Assembly: GCF_020360975.1 (NCBI RefSeq)
Contig: NW_025408681.1
Location: 1 to 64,000 of the forward strand
Reading direction: 5' to 3'
Length of the DNA stretch: 64,000 nucleotides
Origin: Hirsutella rhossiliensis
Lineage: Eukaryota > Ascomycota > Sordariomycetes > Hypocreales > Ophiocordycipitaceae
Below, piece after piece: positions 1 through 11,400 of this stretch (position 1 is the first letter of the stretch; each line of letters starts with the position of its first letter). The position numbers and the translations under genes were made by a program. The notes beneath the pieces were generated by a model. That model was not told where the DNA came from and ran no database searches. It worked only from the letters and a program-made list of their open reading frames with translations.

Positions 1-570
1 ATAGAGGGTTATGGCCCATTTAAATATTCGGCTTATAGAAGCAGGGTTAATTGCATATACGACGAAGTTATAGTAGATCTTTACAGTCACGTTTCTTTCC
101 CTACTTTATTTTGCGTGACGAATATTAAAATGCAAGCTATCACGATTGACAGTATTCTCTCCCATCAATTCTCCTACTGCACAACAACCAATAACTAGCA
201 TTGAACTTACATCATGGGCGTTGTCTGGTGTATCAAGTCCGTTCGTCCAAGGTCGAGAGATTGCTAGCATCTACAGCCCCTAAACGCTTTATATGTCTCA
301 ATACGAAGGCGAGGCAAGGTATATTCACATCTCGCATCGACTTGCTTACACGAAGCCAACATCTCGATGCCGCCTTGATATTTATATTCGGTGATCAGCC
401 GAAAGCCCTGTGTCCAGTGTATAAAGGGAATGGGGTGTTTCAAGGCTGTTACACTCTGAAATGCTAGGGTCAGGCATGCGCGAATTGCACGTACTCATCT
501 CGTGGGTCGCTATGCAAACTACACTGTAACACTCTAGTTCTAATTTAAAAGAAAAGGGAAAAGATTCAAC
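1..570. other. No recognisable gene
   Basis: Short overlapping reading frames on both strands resemble no protein family I know, and no terminal repeat other than the start of the following element is visible. The stretch is moderately AT-rich and is read here as non-coding flank of the first transposon. Confidence 0.5.
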
Positions 571-615
571 TAACGTACCCCACTGCGTCATGCAACGCAC
601 CAGGTCATGCAACAA
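571..615 (+). repeat. Left terminal inverted repeat of pogo element 1
   Basis: Begins TAACGTACC and pairs with the reverse complement of 2895-2939 at 42 of 45 positions. The first two bases are the TA target duplication. Confidence 0.9.
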
Positions 616-2937
616 TTTTCAACACCTGACGCGTCTTCTTCAAATTGACGCGATATGGATCACAACCCTCGTATTGCAGAGGCAATTATAGAACTGCAAT
701 CCCAAGATCGCCTCAAATATGCAGAGACCGCGAGGAGATACAATATCGACAAATTCACGCTGTGGCGCCGCTTCAAAGGAAAACAGCCTCAAATCACGAC
801 GCGAACTTTACTCGCGACAGAAACTCACCAGCGCGCAGGAGGACTTTATTGGGCACGTCAATAAGCTGACCGACCGTGGTATCCCGCCTACCTCAGATGT
901 TGAAGAATATCGCCGAGGAAATCGCAGGGACAGAGCTTGGTGTCAACTGGGTGAGCCGCTTCCGCAAGCGACACCATGACCGTCTTTCGAGCTTGTATTT
1001 GCGCACCATAGATCATCAGCGGAAGGCTGCTGATAATTCCAGGCATTTCAAAACTTCTTCAATCTAGTAAGACTGCTTTTATCGTCATTTCAAGGTATAC
1101 TGCCGACAATATCGGTCAAATGCCGTAAAGTCGCCATTTCTGACCGAATCCAACTAGCTCCGCGAAAAGATCGAAAAGTACAACATCAGTCCTCAAATGT
1201 TTATAATTTTGATGAGAAGGGATTCCAAATGGTCTCTCTCGCTCCACCAAGCGAGTTGTCCTCTGAGAAGCCCTCAGGCGCGGAAACTGGTCAGCAAGCC
1301 AAGACGGGAACCTGGAGTTCATCACGCTGATCGCTGCCATATGTGCAGATTATTCGTACCTGCCACCGGCCCTCATTTATAAAGGAGTCAAAAGACTTTC
1401 AAGATATTTGGCTTGAGGATTTTGCCCATTCCAGCGAAGTAGCCTTCTTCGCCAGTACGGAAACCGGCTGGAGCTGTGATGCACTGGGTTTACACTGGCT
1501 TCAGCGCATATTTGATCACTAGCATGAAGCAAAGGCTGGTCGTGCCTACTGTCCTTAATTTTAGACGGTCACAATAGTCACATTAACCTGAAATTCATTG
1601 ACTATGCCGATCGGAATCGAATTCTCATTGCTGTGTTGCCATCGCACTCAACTCATCGGCTTCAACCACTGATGTTGGCCTGTTTTCCGCACCTCCACCT
1701 ATTATGCTCAAGGTTCCGACCAGCTGATGTCCATTGGATGGGGTTAATTCGCCTTACCAAACGGAATTTTGGCCACTTTTCGTGATGCGTGGAACCAGGC
1801 ATTTACGGCCAAAAATATCGAGGCTGGTTGGCGGCCACAGGAATCCATCCACCGACCCCGGCAAAGTATTATTCAAGATTAGCCACAGCAGTGATGTGAC
1901 ACCCCACAAACTGCATCTGAGGAAAGGGGATGAAGACTCCAGCCTTCTTCGGGCTATTCGGCGCATTACCCGCCGTCTCCGCAAGGAAGGGCTGATGGAC
2001 TCCCGAGTCACAGCGCTCCCTGAGCATCAGAGAAACTGGCGACACAATATGAGCTCGTACAACACGAAAATCGAGATCTACAGGAAGCGCTCCAAACTTG
2101 CACATAAAAAGGGAAACGGAAAGGCCTTGGGCCTTTCAATCCGGAAGAAAGTGGTGGCCAGCCGGTCTTTTCAGTCCAGCCAAGGTGGAACTGGCGCGGC
2201 GACGTCAGACGGACAAGGCACAGGCCGACGAGCAGCGCAAGCAAGCCATTGAAGATCGTCGACTCCAGGTAGCCATATCACGTGAAGAAAAGGCTCGAGA
2301 ATCTGCCGGAGAAGAAACAGCGGGCTGCAATGCGTCAGGCCTTGCGAGAGCAGCGTTCTCGAGAAGACAGGAGTGCAGCGCGGAGCGCGAGGCAAAGCGA
2401 GCTGAGAAACGGGAGGCCGCAGCAAAATTAAAAGCAGAGGTCTGCACGCGAGGCTGAACGCCAGGCTATTCGGGAAGTCAGTTTGAGGTAGCTGCTACGT
2501 CAAAGCCTGTGTAAGAGGCACAAAAGACATGGTAGCGGTGAGAAAAACGAGGGGCGTTGAAGCGGGTTTGCGCGACGGGCATTCAACCACGCAACAACTC
2601 GGAGGAAGAAAGGGAAGATTGGTTCTGAAGCTTCAGTGGCTCGAGACCACAGTCCCGGAGCTTTAGGGGTAAAGACATACCTCCCGTTCGACGGAAGCGC
2701 AGGGAAGTATGGAGGCCGGTTTCTCAGTCTCTCAGGTCTGGCGGACCACAAGACCGCCTGCTCATATTTCTAAGAAAACCATCATATAGATAGACTCTGT
2801 ATGAAGTGTTTCACATATTGTAATGTTTAATAGTATTTTAAATGGTTGTGTCGGTTGCAGGATTAATTTCGCTCTGGCTTGCTGGTCGGGCAATTTGTTG
2901 CATGACGTGGTGCGTTGCATGACTCAGTGAGGTACGT
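573..2937 (+). mobile_element. Pogo/Fot-type DNA transposon with inverted ends
   Basis: The ends are imperfect inverted repeats of about 45 bp (571-615 and 2895-2939, 42 of 45 matching). Each contains the ten-base word GTCATGCAAC twice, or once plus a one-mismatch copy. Both ends are bordered by TA, the target duplication expected of Tc1/mariner/pogo elements. Length (2.36 kb) and end length resemble the Fot group of fungi. The interior encodes a broken pogo-like transposase. Borders are well supported by the matching ends and the TA pair. The element is no longer autonomous as read here because its gene is interrupted by several frame changes. Confidence 0.88.
655..2457 (+). pseudogene. Pogo-type transposase, broken
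   Basis: Reads as a DDE-superfamily transposase split over frames. The N-terminus (655-860) has a Psq-type helix-turn-helix (MDHNPRIAEAIIEL ... YAETARRYNIDKFTLWRRF). A second, Tc5-like helix-turn-helix follows at about 860-1060 (NIAEEIAGTELGVNWVSRF). The DDE core starts at NFDEKGFQMV with the first aspartate codon at 1211-1213. A later core segment near 1560-1700 reads HNSHINLKFIDYADRNRILI followed by LPSHSTHRLQPL. The C-terminus (about 2170-2457) is a charged, Arg/Glu-rich probable coiled coil. It sits inside the inverted repeats of the 573-2937 element. At least four frame changes or stops prevent one continuous product. Family assignment is firm at domain level; the exact subfamily is inferred. 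Confidence 0.85.
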
Positions 2938-2939
2938 TA
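2895..2939 (-). repeat. Right terminal inverted repeat of pogo element 1
   Basis: Reverse complement matches 571-615 with three mismatches and ends in the TA target duplication at 2938-2939. Confidence 0.9.
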
Positions 2940-3225
2940 ATAATCGTCTTAGGTCATCATCAAACAGAGGAGAACTATAGCTATTCTCAAGAAAGCGAGG
3001 ACCTACAGTCAATTACTCCTCGGCAGTGGCAGATAATTGGGAGAAAATTCCAGGAATGGGTTGAGATAATGGCACAACTCATATAATGATGACTAAATAA
3101 ACTCCACCCTTATCTGCATTTATGTTTCTACACACTTTGAAACTAAAAGTATTCCATTAAGATTACGAAGAAAAATTCGTTTTTCGCACATCTACCACCT
3201 CTTCTCATTAACTTATTAAGAGGCA

Positions 3226-4435
3226 ATGGCTGATGATACTTGTAACATGACGGATACTCCCATCGGGCAGTATCCTTAGTCAACCATTATGGACAGTCTG
3301 TCTTATTGCGGAAATCTCCTTACCCGACAGTCCTCGACAAGTTCCTCCGGACGAATATACAAAGCTCGAGATCCAACGACCATGACGCGCAGACGATCGA
3401 TCTCACTTCCGACGATAGTCAAACAGAACGACAGATAGCTCCTGCGATGACAGTCCCAGCTATAAAGTCTACAAATGGATTACGTCAACTCGTTACGGCC
3501 ACGAACGAGGGCAACACCCATCGCTCTGAGAGTGCGCAGGCAACAAGAAAGCGATCAATGCTCCAGCCTTCGATCTAACGGTGAACTTTTATTGTGCGTC
3601 CTTTAGAATCATCGATAATAAAGGATTGCCTGTAAAGAAGTATCACGTAGGATATCCTAGTCTTGTACGGAAGGTTACACTGTTTCTTTTCCGAACCAGC
3701 CAAGCAATTCCCGTCACATTCCGACATGATTCAACAGATTATTCGCAGAGCCATTAACGACGAGACTTTAATCGATCGCGACTGGAAGCTCCTATCAGCT
3801 TGCTTAGCAAACAATCCAGGCTCGATCTCGTATTATCCATCACAAGCATACGAGACGACATCCTGCTTGACCTTTTTCACTGATTTCCCTGTCACACATA
3901 GGATATCAGCCTCCAACAGTCTGACCCCTATTCGCACAGTCCGTTTCCACATTTCCCCACAGAAACTTCTAGGAGGCATCATCAACGCATCAGTGGCTTC
4001 AGATGATCCGATCAGATGCTTCCATTCACTACCATTCCTTCCATTCTCATATTCAGGCAGTCTATAAAGATCTCGCCTCTTCCCACCTTAGATAGCAGAA
4101 TCAAGAGTCTTCCAGTCCCTGATCTTTATGCCCACTTGCTCATCCTCCGTGCGATATCTCAAACAAGGCGATTGCATCACCTTAAGTACTCTTTAATCTT
4201 TTTGTTCTCTTACGAGAGCGACAACAACCCAGACGACCTCTTCGAACCCGCACATATTCTTAGCGCCAAGAACGAACCTTTAGTTAAAAAAGAGAGTGCG
4301 TCTCCGAAGAAACGCAAGCAACTCCCTAAGACTAAACCGACGAAGAATACAAGCAAGAAGTTTAAGGTAGAGGCTATCAAGGAGGAGGCCGAGAATAAAT
4401 CTACGATACAAGTAGCATCTGAGGCGGATTTTTAA
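3226..4435 (+). other. Unassigned decayed coding relic
   Basis: Three frames carry protein-like stretches that I cannot assign. The first (3306-3578) is polar and contains DAQTIDLTSDDS, which looks like a SUMO-interaction type motif. The second (about 3570-3770) reads FRIIDNKGLPVKKYHVGYP. The last (about 4200-4435) is Lys/Glu-rich with a bipartite basic run (KKRKQLPKTKPTKNTSKKFK) that could be a nuclear signal, ending at a TAA. Stops and frame changes separate them. It may be a broken host gene or the accessory gene of a mobile element. It lies between two pogo relics with no visible ends of its own. Confidence 0.25.
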
Positions 4436-4499
4436 AGCCGTTCTGGCGTCTCGTCGCGACCCCAGAGCCGATGTTCGTCGCTCAACAACACCAAAAAGA

Positions 4500-6690
4500 A
4501 CGCCCTTTCCGTGCGAGATGCGGCCATCCGTTACAATGTGAAGAGCTCATCCGTACAGAGAGCCATTAATTTCATAAGAAACCCTTTCCTGTGCTCCAGG
4601 GCGTCCATTGGCGCTGACGGAGGACGAAGACGACGCCCTGGTTGCGTATGTACAGTGGATGGAACGCACCGGCATGCCCGCCACGAGAGCAACTTGAAGC
4701 TGTTGCAAATGCAATAAGAATGCGTCGAGATCCCAATGCTCGCCCGGTCTCGCCAAGTTGGCTTGACAATTGGCGTGGAAGTCATCCTGCGATCGCGAAG
4801 ACGTATCTCAAAGCAGTTGAACGAGCCCGGAAGTCCTTTGAAGCCTACGGGTAGAAGAAGTCGAATTTTTCTACTCAAAGCTTCGAGAAATCATCACCAG
4901 CTACCGTATTGGCAGTTCAGAGATCTGAATGAAGACGAGGCCGGAATACGCATTGGGTGCCTGCGAGAACGCATCCAAGTTCTCATCACGCGCACCACTA
5001 GAGTCAAGAGCACCCGGCCCTGAGTTTTAGACCCAGCAAACCGAGAATCCTGCACGGTAAATTGCCTCAGTTAACGCAGTGGGGACTCTCTTCCACCCTG
5101 GCTTGTTTTCCAACATTACCCTACCACCAACTGGGCCGGCATCGACATCATGACAGGCGCACGGTTTGCCCAGTCGCCAACTGGCTTTTCCAACGCAGAG
5201 ATACACCTTGAGTGGGCAAGGCATTTCAACTGCTGGTCTTGGGCATCGTCAGCGCAAGCAAAACAGTCAGGAAATTCGCTGGAAGAGTGGTTCGGCTGTG
5301 ACGAGCATCTTCGGCGCCCCAACATGGGATGAGTCGGGCGGAGGCGCCGCCAAACCAACGGCCTGACGACGAGAAGATCTACCGATTGCTTGTTGTGGAT
5401 GGCTTTACAGGGCATACCACCCTTGACTTTGCTGAGTATTGCAAGTTTGATATCATCATTGCTATTTTCCTCCACATTCCACCCACCCATGCAGCCGCTT
5501 GATGTTGGGGTATTCCATACTAAAGTCAGCACATCAGAAAGCGCTTGGAAGTCGCTCGCAGAAGGCAACATATCATTTTCGCGGGTCAACTTCCTCACAG
5601 CTTTTCAGGACGTATATGAGGCTGGCTTCACGCGGCATAACATTATGGCGGCATTTGAAAAACAGGCCTCTTTCCTGTCGACCCAGCGCCGGTGATCACC
5701 AGATCCTCCACGAGCAGCTACGACAACAGCAGCCGATCAATCCTGCATACGCCTCGCCCTACCCTCGGAGACGCTTCAAGTCGCCGCGGATGCCTCAATG
5801 ATATCCGGCAACGGTATGGGCCTCGCGAGCTCGCCATCACGAGAAACTTGCGGGTTCTGCGAAAGTGAACACCGAGTCTATCGCGCGATGGCGTCACATT
5901 CCCAGGGCATAGTCAAAGATAAGAATAGCCGAACCCAGGCGTATGCGAATCGAATGAAGAGAGGCAAGATTGTCAGGCCGCGCGGAGAGTTTATCACGAG
6001 CTCCAGCATGGCCGACATCACCCTGGGAGTATGAGGAGCTCCAGGCAAAGCAAACCTGGCTTCAAACGCGCTAGGAGATAAGGATGCACTTAAACGAGTT
6101 CGTGGAGAGATGCAGAAGATCCGAGAAGAATAAAGTCGGAAGAAGCAGTTAGTCAATGGCAGAGTCAAGACATTGAACTTTAAGCCCGCTAGAGTTTACG
6201 GACGAGACGTTGAGTTCTGCACTCTGGAGCAGCCGATACTTCAGGCGGAGCTCAAAGAGCCATCCAAGGAATCCTTTTTCTATGATACCATAGAGAAATA
6301 ACTCCGCCAGAGAGATGTTGCGCGCGCAGCGAACTGACTTCGCACACTTACAGATATGTCGTCGTTGCCCGGCAGTGACGATACCGTCTATTTCACAGGC
6401 CTCGATCTTGACAAACATAGTGAGGATGGCGCCGACGATGAAGACGAGGACAATTTACTCGACACGCAAGAGAATATACCTCATCGCCGCCGTTAGCAGC
6501 GCCATGGTAGTCGATACACCATGCCTCGACTCCGCACCTGATCGTCCAACAAGATACACAGATTCCGGAACACAGGTGCATGGAAATAGTTTCAGAGACG
6601 GCAACAGGCTAAACATTACATATACGTCTATTTGGACTCACAAACGGCCCTCCTATCTCTTCGACTGGAAGGCGGCAGCTCCTAAATAGG
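4500..6690 (+). pseudogene. Second pogo-type transposase relic
   Basis: A different pogo subfamily from the first element. Near 4500-4580 a Psq-like helix-turn-helix remnant is seen (RDAAIRYNVKSSSVQRAI). At 4610-4850 the second DNA-binding domain reads LTEDEDDALVAYVQWMERTG and then RPVSPSWLDNWRGSHP. The catalytic domain is recognisable at 5330-5500 as DEKIYRLLVVDGFTGHTTLD (aspartate codon at 5398-5400) followed by FAEYCKFDIIIAIF and a damaged proline/histidine motif. The C-terminal third to about 6690 is Lys/Arg/Glu-rich and scattered over frames. No inverted ends were found, and the gene is heavily broken. The call rests on the order of the three domains. Confidence 0.7.
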
Positions 6691-6789
6691 CCCAAAGACG
6701 TGATTTTTTCACTTTTCGTTGTTACTGCAGTCTTTAGTGATCCAGCTATTGATCACATGGTATTTTAGCTATTGAAGTCGCATTGACGG

Positions 6790-8200
6790 CACCATGAAGC
6801 GAAGCGTGAATTTCTTGATTTTGAAACCCAAATTGAGGACCTGCTGTGCCGGATTTTTTGGGCTGTGCGATTTTTGGGCCAACTGGTGGCGAAGACATTT
6901 GCTGGGCCAATTCTACACCAAGATCAATGCAGCCACTTTTTCACACCTTCTACATTTCAGCCAGAACACCACCACCAAAATGCGTCGCGAAGAGGCCAGG
7001 CTTCGGAGGTCAGTGCAAAAGGCAAGTATCTTGATCAACCACTGCAAAGGTGACCACGGTTGCTCGTCATCTAAAGCGCGTGGCCGACTCGAAGCCGCTG
7101 GACGGCCGAACCAGCTTGACTGACCGCCAACCAACAAATACGAAATTGAGCAAGCCAGAAGAAGATGCACTATGCCGCCATCGATCGCCTTGACGCTGTG
7201 AATTTAGCCGTACGCAGAGAGTTCACTGTGGATGCTGCAAACCGCATTCTGGAAGGTGGTGGCAAGGCTAGCCAGAGCAACCCGCCCACCGGCATACATT
7301 GATCGACCGCTTCGTCAAGCGTCATAAATATCTACTAATGAGCCAAAAGCAGCTGGAATCGAACCGCAAGCCGCCGAGGATATCCCAGTCATTGAGGTAC
7401 AAGAAACTCCACGCTGTAATGCAATCCGAAGGCATTGTGAAGACGACATCTGAACATGGACGAAACAGGGTTTCGTATCGGGGTTGGGAAAGACCAATTG
7501 GTCGTCACAAAGCGCAAGAAAGCCCATTACTTCGGCACTCCTGGTAACAGGAGTCGCTACGGCCATTGAGTGCATCTCGGCCGGTGGGCGAGTCTTACCA
7601 GCCTTCTTGGTGCTCTGGGTATCCAACATCGCTCGATGGTACGAAGTCATGAAGCACTACCCAGACACACGCATTGCGATGTCACCAACTGGGTATAGTA
7701 ACGACGAGATCTGCTTGGAGGATCTATCATTCGACGAGCACACGAAAACAAGACCAAAGGCAACAAGCGGCTACTTCTACTCGATGGATTCGGTTCACAC
7801 CATACCCGTTTATCGAGTACTGTGGGCGCCGCGGTATTATACCCTTCTCTTTACCTCCTCATTTAACACACCTTCTTCAACCACTGGATGTGGTAGTCTT
7901 TCAGCCGCTCAAGCATTATCACGCAAAGGCGGTAGACCTAGTGGTTCGTGACGGCTGCACAGATATCACCAAATTGGAGTTCTGGACTTCATTCAGGACG
8001 TCCGGAAGCCTTCGTCAATTGACCATCATTTCTGCGTTTCGAAGACTGGAATAGTGCCATTCAACCAAGAGGTGGTCCTGGCCGTCATGAAAGCACGCAA
8101 AGCTCGTACACCTACCCCTGAATTGGATCCGGCCCTCCTGTCTTCACCGTTCGGCACGCCAGTCACCCTCCGGCAAATGCACAAGGCGGCAACGCAATGC
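6790..8200 (+). pseudogene. Third pogo-type transposase relic
   Basis: Third distinct pogo relic. The Tc5-like DNA-binding domain is at about 7130-7300 (LSKPEEDALCRHIDRLDAVN, then AANRILEGGGKASQSNPPT). The DDE domain starts with NMDETGFRIG (aspartate codon at 7459-7461) and continues as VTKRKKAHYFGTPGNRSRYG and, in the next frame, ISAGGRVLPAFLVL. The later core is degraded around 7770-7900. The C-terminal region at 7915-8100 is typical of the family (AVDLVVRDGCTDITKLEF ... KTGIVPFNQEVVLAVM). Multiple frame changes are present. Its 3' side runs directly into the 5' flank of the first Helitron, so the Helitron or its flank probably inserted just past this gene. Confidence 0.8.
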
Positions 8201-8262
8201 CTTGAGGAACGAAGAGACGAAAGGATCCTTCTTCCGCCCTCCGTATGCCTTGAGGAACGAAA
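8195..8262 (+). repeat. Tandem 5' module of Helitron H1
   Basis: Two copies of ATGCCTTGAGGAACGAA about 48 bp apart (8195-8211 and 8244-8262). The same core, inverted, lies about 200-290 bp upstream of the H2 and H3 start codons. In direct orientation it precedes the Helitron fragment at 34.9 kb. This suggests an old Helitron 5' component. Confidence 0.6.
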
Positions 8263-8484
8263 GGTTCTTCCTTCCGCGTCCTTCGCCACACCTCCACATC
8301 CTCTACCCCACGCACGGACCGCATGCCGCTCCGTGCCCACCAGCCACTCTTCACCGCCACCTGTTCTTTTCCCCACCAACCTTCCTGTTCCTGCTGCCCG
8401 TTCCTGTCCTGCTCCCGCCCCGGTCCCACTCTCCGGGGCCAACTCTCCTCTCGTACCGATTGTTCACAGCCATCACCGTGCACC

Positions 8485-11400
8485 ATGCCACGAGAACACC
8501 CCGTCACGGTCTCGCGAGGAGGTTCGCCGCACTTTGGGTGATCTTGAATCGCAGAGATCCCAGCAGCGCCGTTCCTATCAACGACCTTCACCGCTTATCA
8601 GGGTTCCCCACGACGAGATCCTCCGCGTCTTGCACGATATGGACCGCCAGCGCGCCGAAGAACGATCCCGCCGCCGTGAAGCTCAATTCCATATACCGCA
8701 CACACGCAACAGCCGAACAACCCATCCCGAGACGACCCTGAGAAGAGCAAGCGCCTCCACTCCACCTCCAACGCAGCCAAAACACTCCCTAGAAGACAAA
8801 CGCAGCTGCCAGCGACTGCATCACCGAGACGACCAGAGAGGGGCTATCACCCTCCACTCCACCTCCCACGCGGCTAAGGCGCCCTCCAAAGACACGCGCA
8901 GCCGCCGGCCGCTCCATCGCCGAAACGACACAGAGAAGAGGAGACACCTCCCACTCCACCCCCACGCAGCCAACGCGCCTCCAAAAGACACACGCAGACG
9001 CCGGCCTCTCCATCACCGAGTCGATCCAGGGCGGAACAACCGCTTCGCCCTTCATCCACGGACGGGGCGCTTCCCACGAGGCCCGGGCCTACGCAAGAAA
9101 CCGTTCAACTCCAGCGAGACTCTGTCGAGTCTGCGCTACATCACCATGACGCCCGTTTCCGCTCAGAGCAGGCATCGTCAACAAGATCCTGGTGCAACGA
9201 AGTTCCACGTGCCCCTGTAGCAGCTCCTAGATCGTTCTACCAGGCGTTTACGGACGAGAGGACGTTGCCCATTTCTCACTGCGTCTTCTGCTATAGAAAG
9301 ACCCCACCTTGCGAGCTCTCAACCATGCAGTGGAGGGGTCGATTGTCGCCCCTGCTGCAGGCGACCCGGACCATCCAGAAGTGTGGCGCTTGCCTTCCGC
9401 CGCACGAGCGCGCGGGAGTTGACGTATGCCGCGAGTGTCGCGCCAGCTTCGACGGTGGACGGCTGCCCAAAGCCTGCTCGGTCAACAATATGGCCATCGG
9501 TTGCGAACATCGGTACCTGGCGAGCTTGATGACCTCTCTCCGTTGAGGAGAGACTCATTGCCCTGCATGCGCCCTTTGGCTATATCACCAAGTTCACGGT
9601 CGACAACAAGACCTGTTCGGGAATCAGCTACCGCAAGCACGTGAAAGGACATATCGTCGTCTTTCCGAACAAGGTGGACGATCTTGTTACCACCGTTCTT
9701 CTCCCCATCCCTGCAGACCATTGAGAATATCCACGTCTCTTGGAGCGGTTCGGCTGGCTTCTCCCAGCCTCGCAGACGTCAGACACCTGCTTGCGCAAAT
9801 CTCGAGTGGCGGCCGCCCTGGCGTGGCTGCAAAGGAACAACCCACTTTACGAGAATATCGCAATCGACCAGGCAGAGATGGATGGCTGGCGGTATGCCGA
9901 CGGCTCCACTGTTCCGACCGTCATCATGGACCGCATGCAGAGAGGAACCGTCGACCGTTGAGAGGACTCAAACTGACCACATAGTCCCGGACACTGATCG
10001 AGGCTTGAGGAAACAGTTTCAGAAGCATCGATGAACTTGTGAGCTCGATCGATGGCACCTTCGTCGACGAGTCTCGCGACTTGGACTGTACTCTATCGAC
10101 TGAGCAGACCCTCTCCTGGTGAGCTGGCGACTCTTGTCCCCGACTCGGCTGCCATCGGCCAGAAGTTGAAACCATATGTGAGACGTCTGCATCCGCCATG
10201 TTCCTCTGATGGACCGGCTGCCTTTGCGGATACCGATAAGCTGTCGTTTGTGGGGCATGGCCAACGCCAATCCGGATCCACGTGGCCGCTCTATACCATG
10301 CGTTATGCAGGTCCAAACTACGGAGATCAGCCGTTTGTCCGAGTAGAACGTGGTGCGGACTTTGCAGACAACCTGCACGAAGATTTCTTCCTCGAACATT
10401 TCCAAGCTTTTTCCGTGGGGAAGGGGGCCCGAAATCAAAGGGCGACTCGAGTCGTAGCCGACAAAGCGACGCTGCCGACCGTCGTCCGAATCACTCGCTT
10501 AGCTACTGGGCCAGATACGTATTGCAACGGCATGGAGGCCGATTCGCCACCCATCCTGTCTTTTGTTTCTTAGTATTCAACACCCTCCTTCGCTCCTCTA
10601 ACCGCCGCATCAGCATGGTCCGTGTCGCTAAAGATTCCTTCCACAGGCTCGAGCAAGCGTATGCGAACTTGAACGAGGACCGACTGAAGAGAGCCGAGGC
10701 GGAGATGCGGGAGACAAGGACCACGTCGGACCCTGACATATCGGTCTTGCTTCGCGAGCTGTCGATTTTTGGCCACGCACAGCCGCTCGAACGAATCCCG
10801 TTTGCTTATGCGGAGGAAGATACAAGCTGTTAACATTTGGGCCGGTATGCCTGCAGTTTGGATTACCATCAGTCCCAACGACATTAATAATCCGATAAAG
10901 ATGAAGCTTGCCATTCATAGGCTGCACGATTATGACTCTGCAAAGGAGCTTTTGGCCGATCTCCGTGAAAAGTACGACAGAATCGCCCTCAGCACCATGG
11001 ATCCGGTCAGCTCGGCCATCTTCTTCCACCGAGAAATATCCCTATTCTTTGACAAATACGTGAATACAGGCCGGGAATCGATCTTGGGAAGATTAGCCAC
11101 TACTACGCCACGGTGGAGACGAATGAGCGAGGCAGCCTCCACTTGCATGGACTCCTCTGGCTGGAGGGCAACATGCGGTTACCGAACCTGATGGACGACA
11201 TGGCCAATCCGCGGAAGAAGCATACCGTGCCCAGGTGATCCGGTATGTGGACTCTGTCTTTCATGAGTGTTTAGACGAAGATGCCGGAAAAGCCGTGCGA
11301 CAACAGAGGAAGCCCATCGATCCCGTGGAGGAGGTCATGACCAGCACCTCGGCTCTCACTGCGGCCTTCGAAGACGAATCCAACTTCATCGCGTACTGTT

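Noticed and set aside
8054..9220. 388-residue frame as one gene
   Set aside because: It joins the tail of a pogo relic, the Helitron 5' flank and an out-of-frame copy of the Helitron N-terminus; not one protein.
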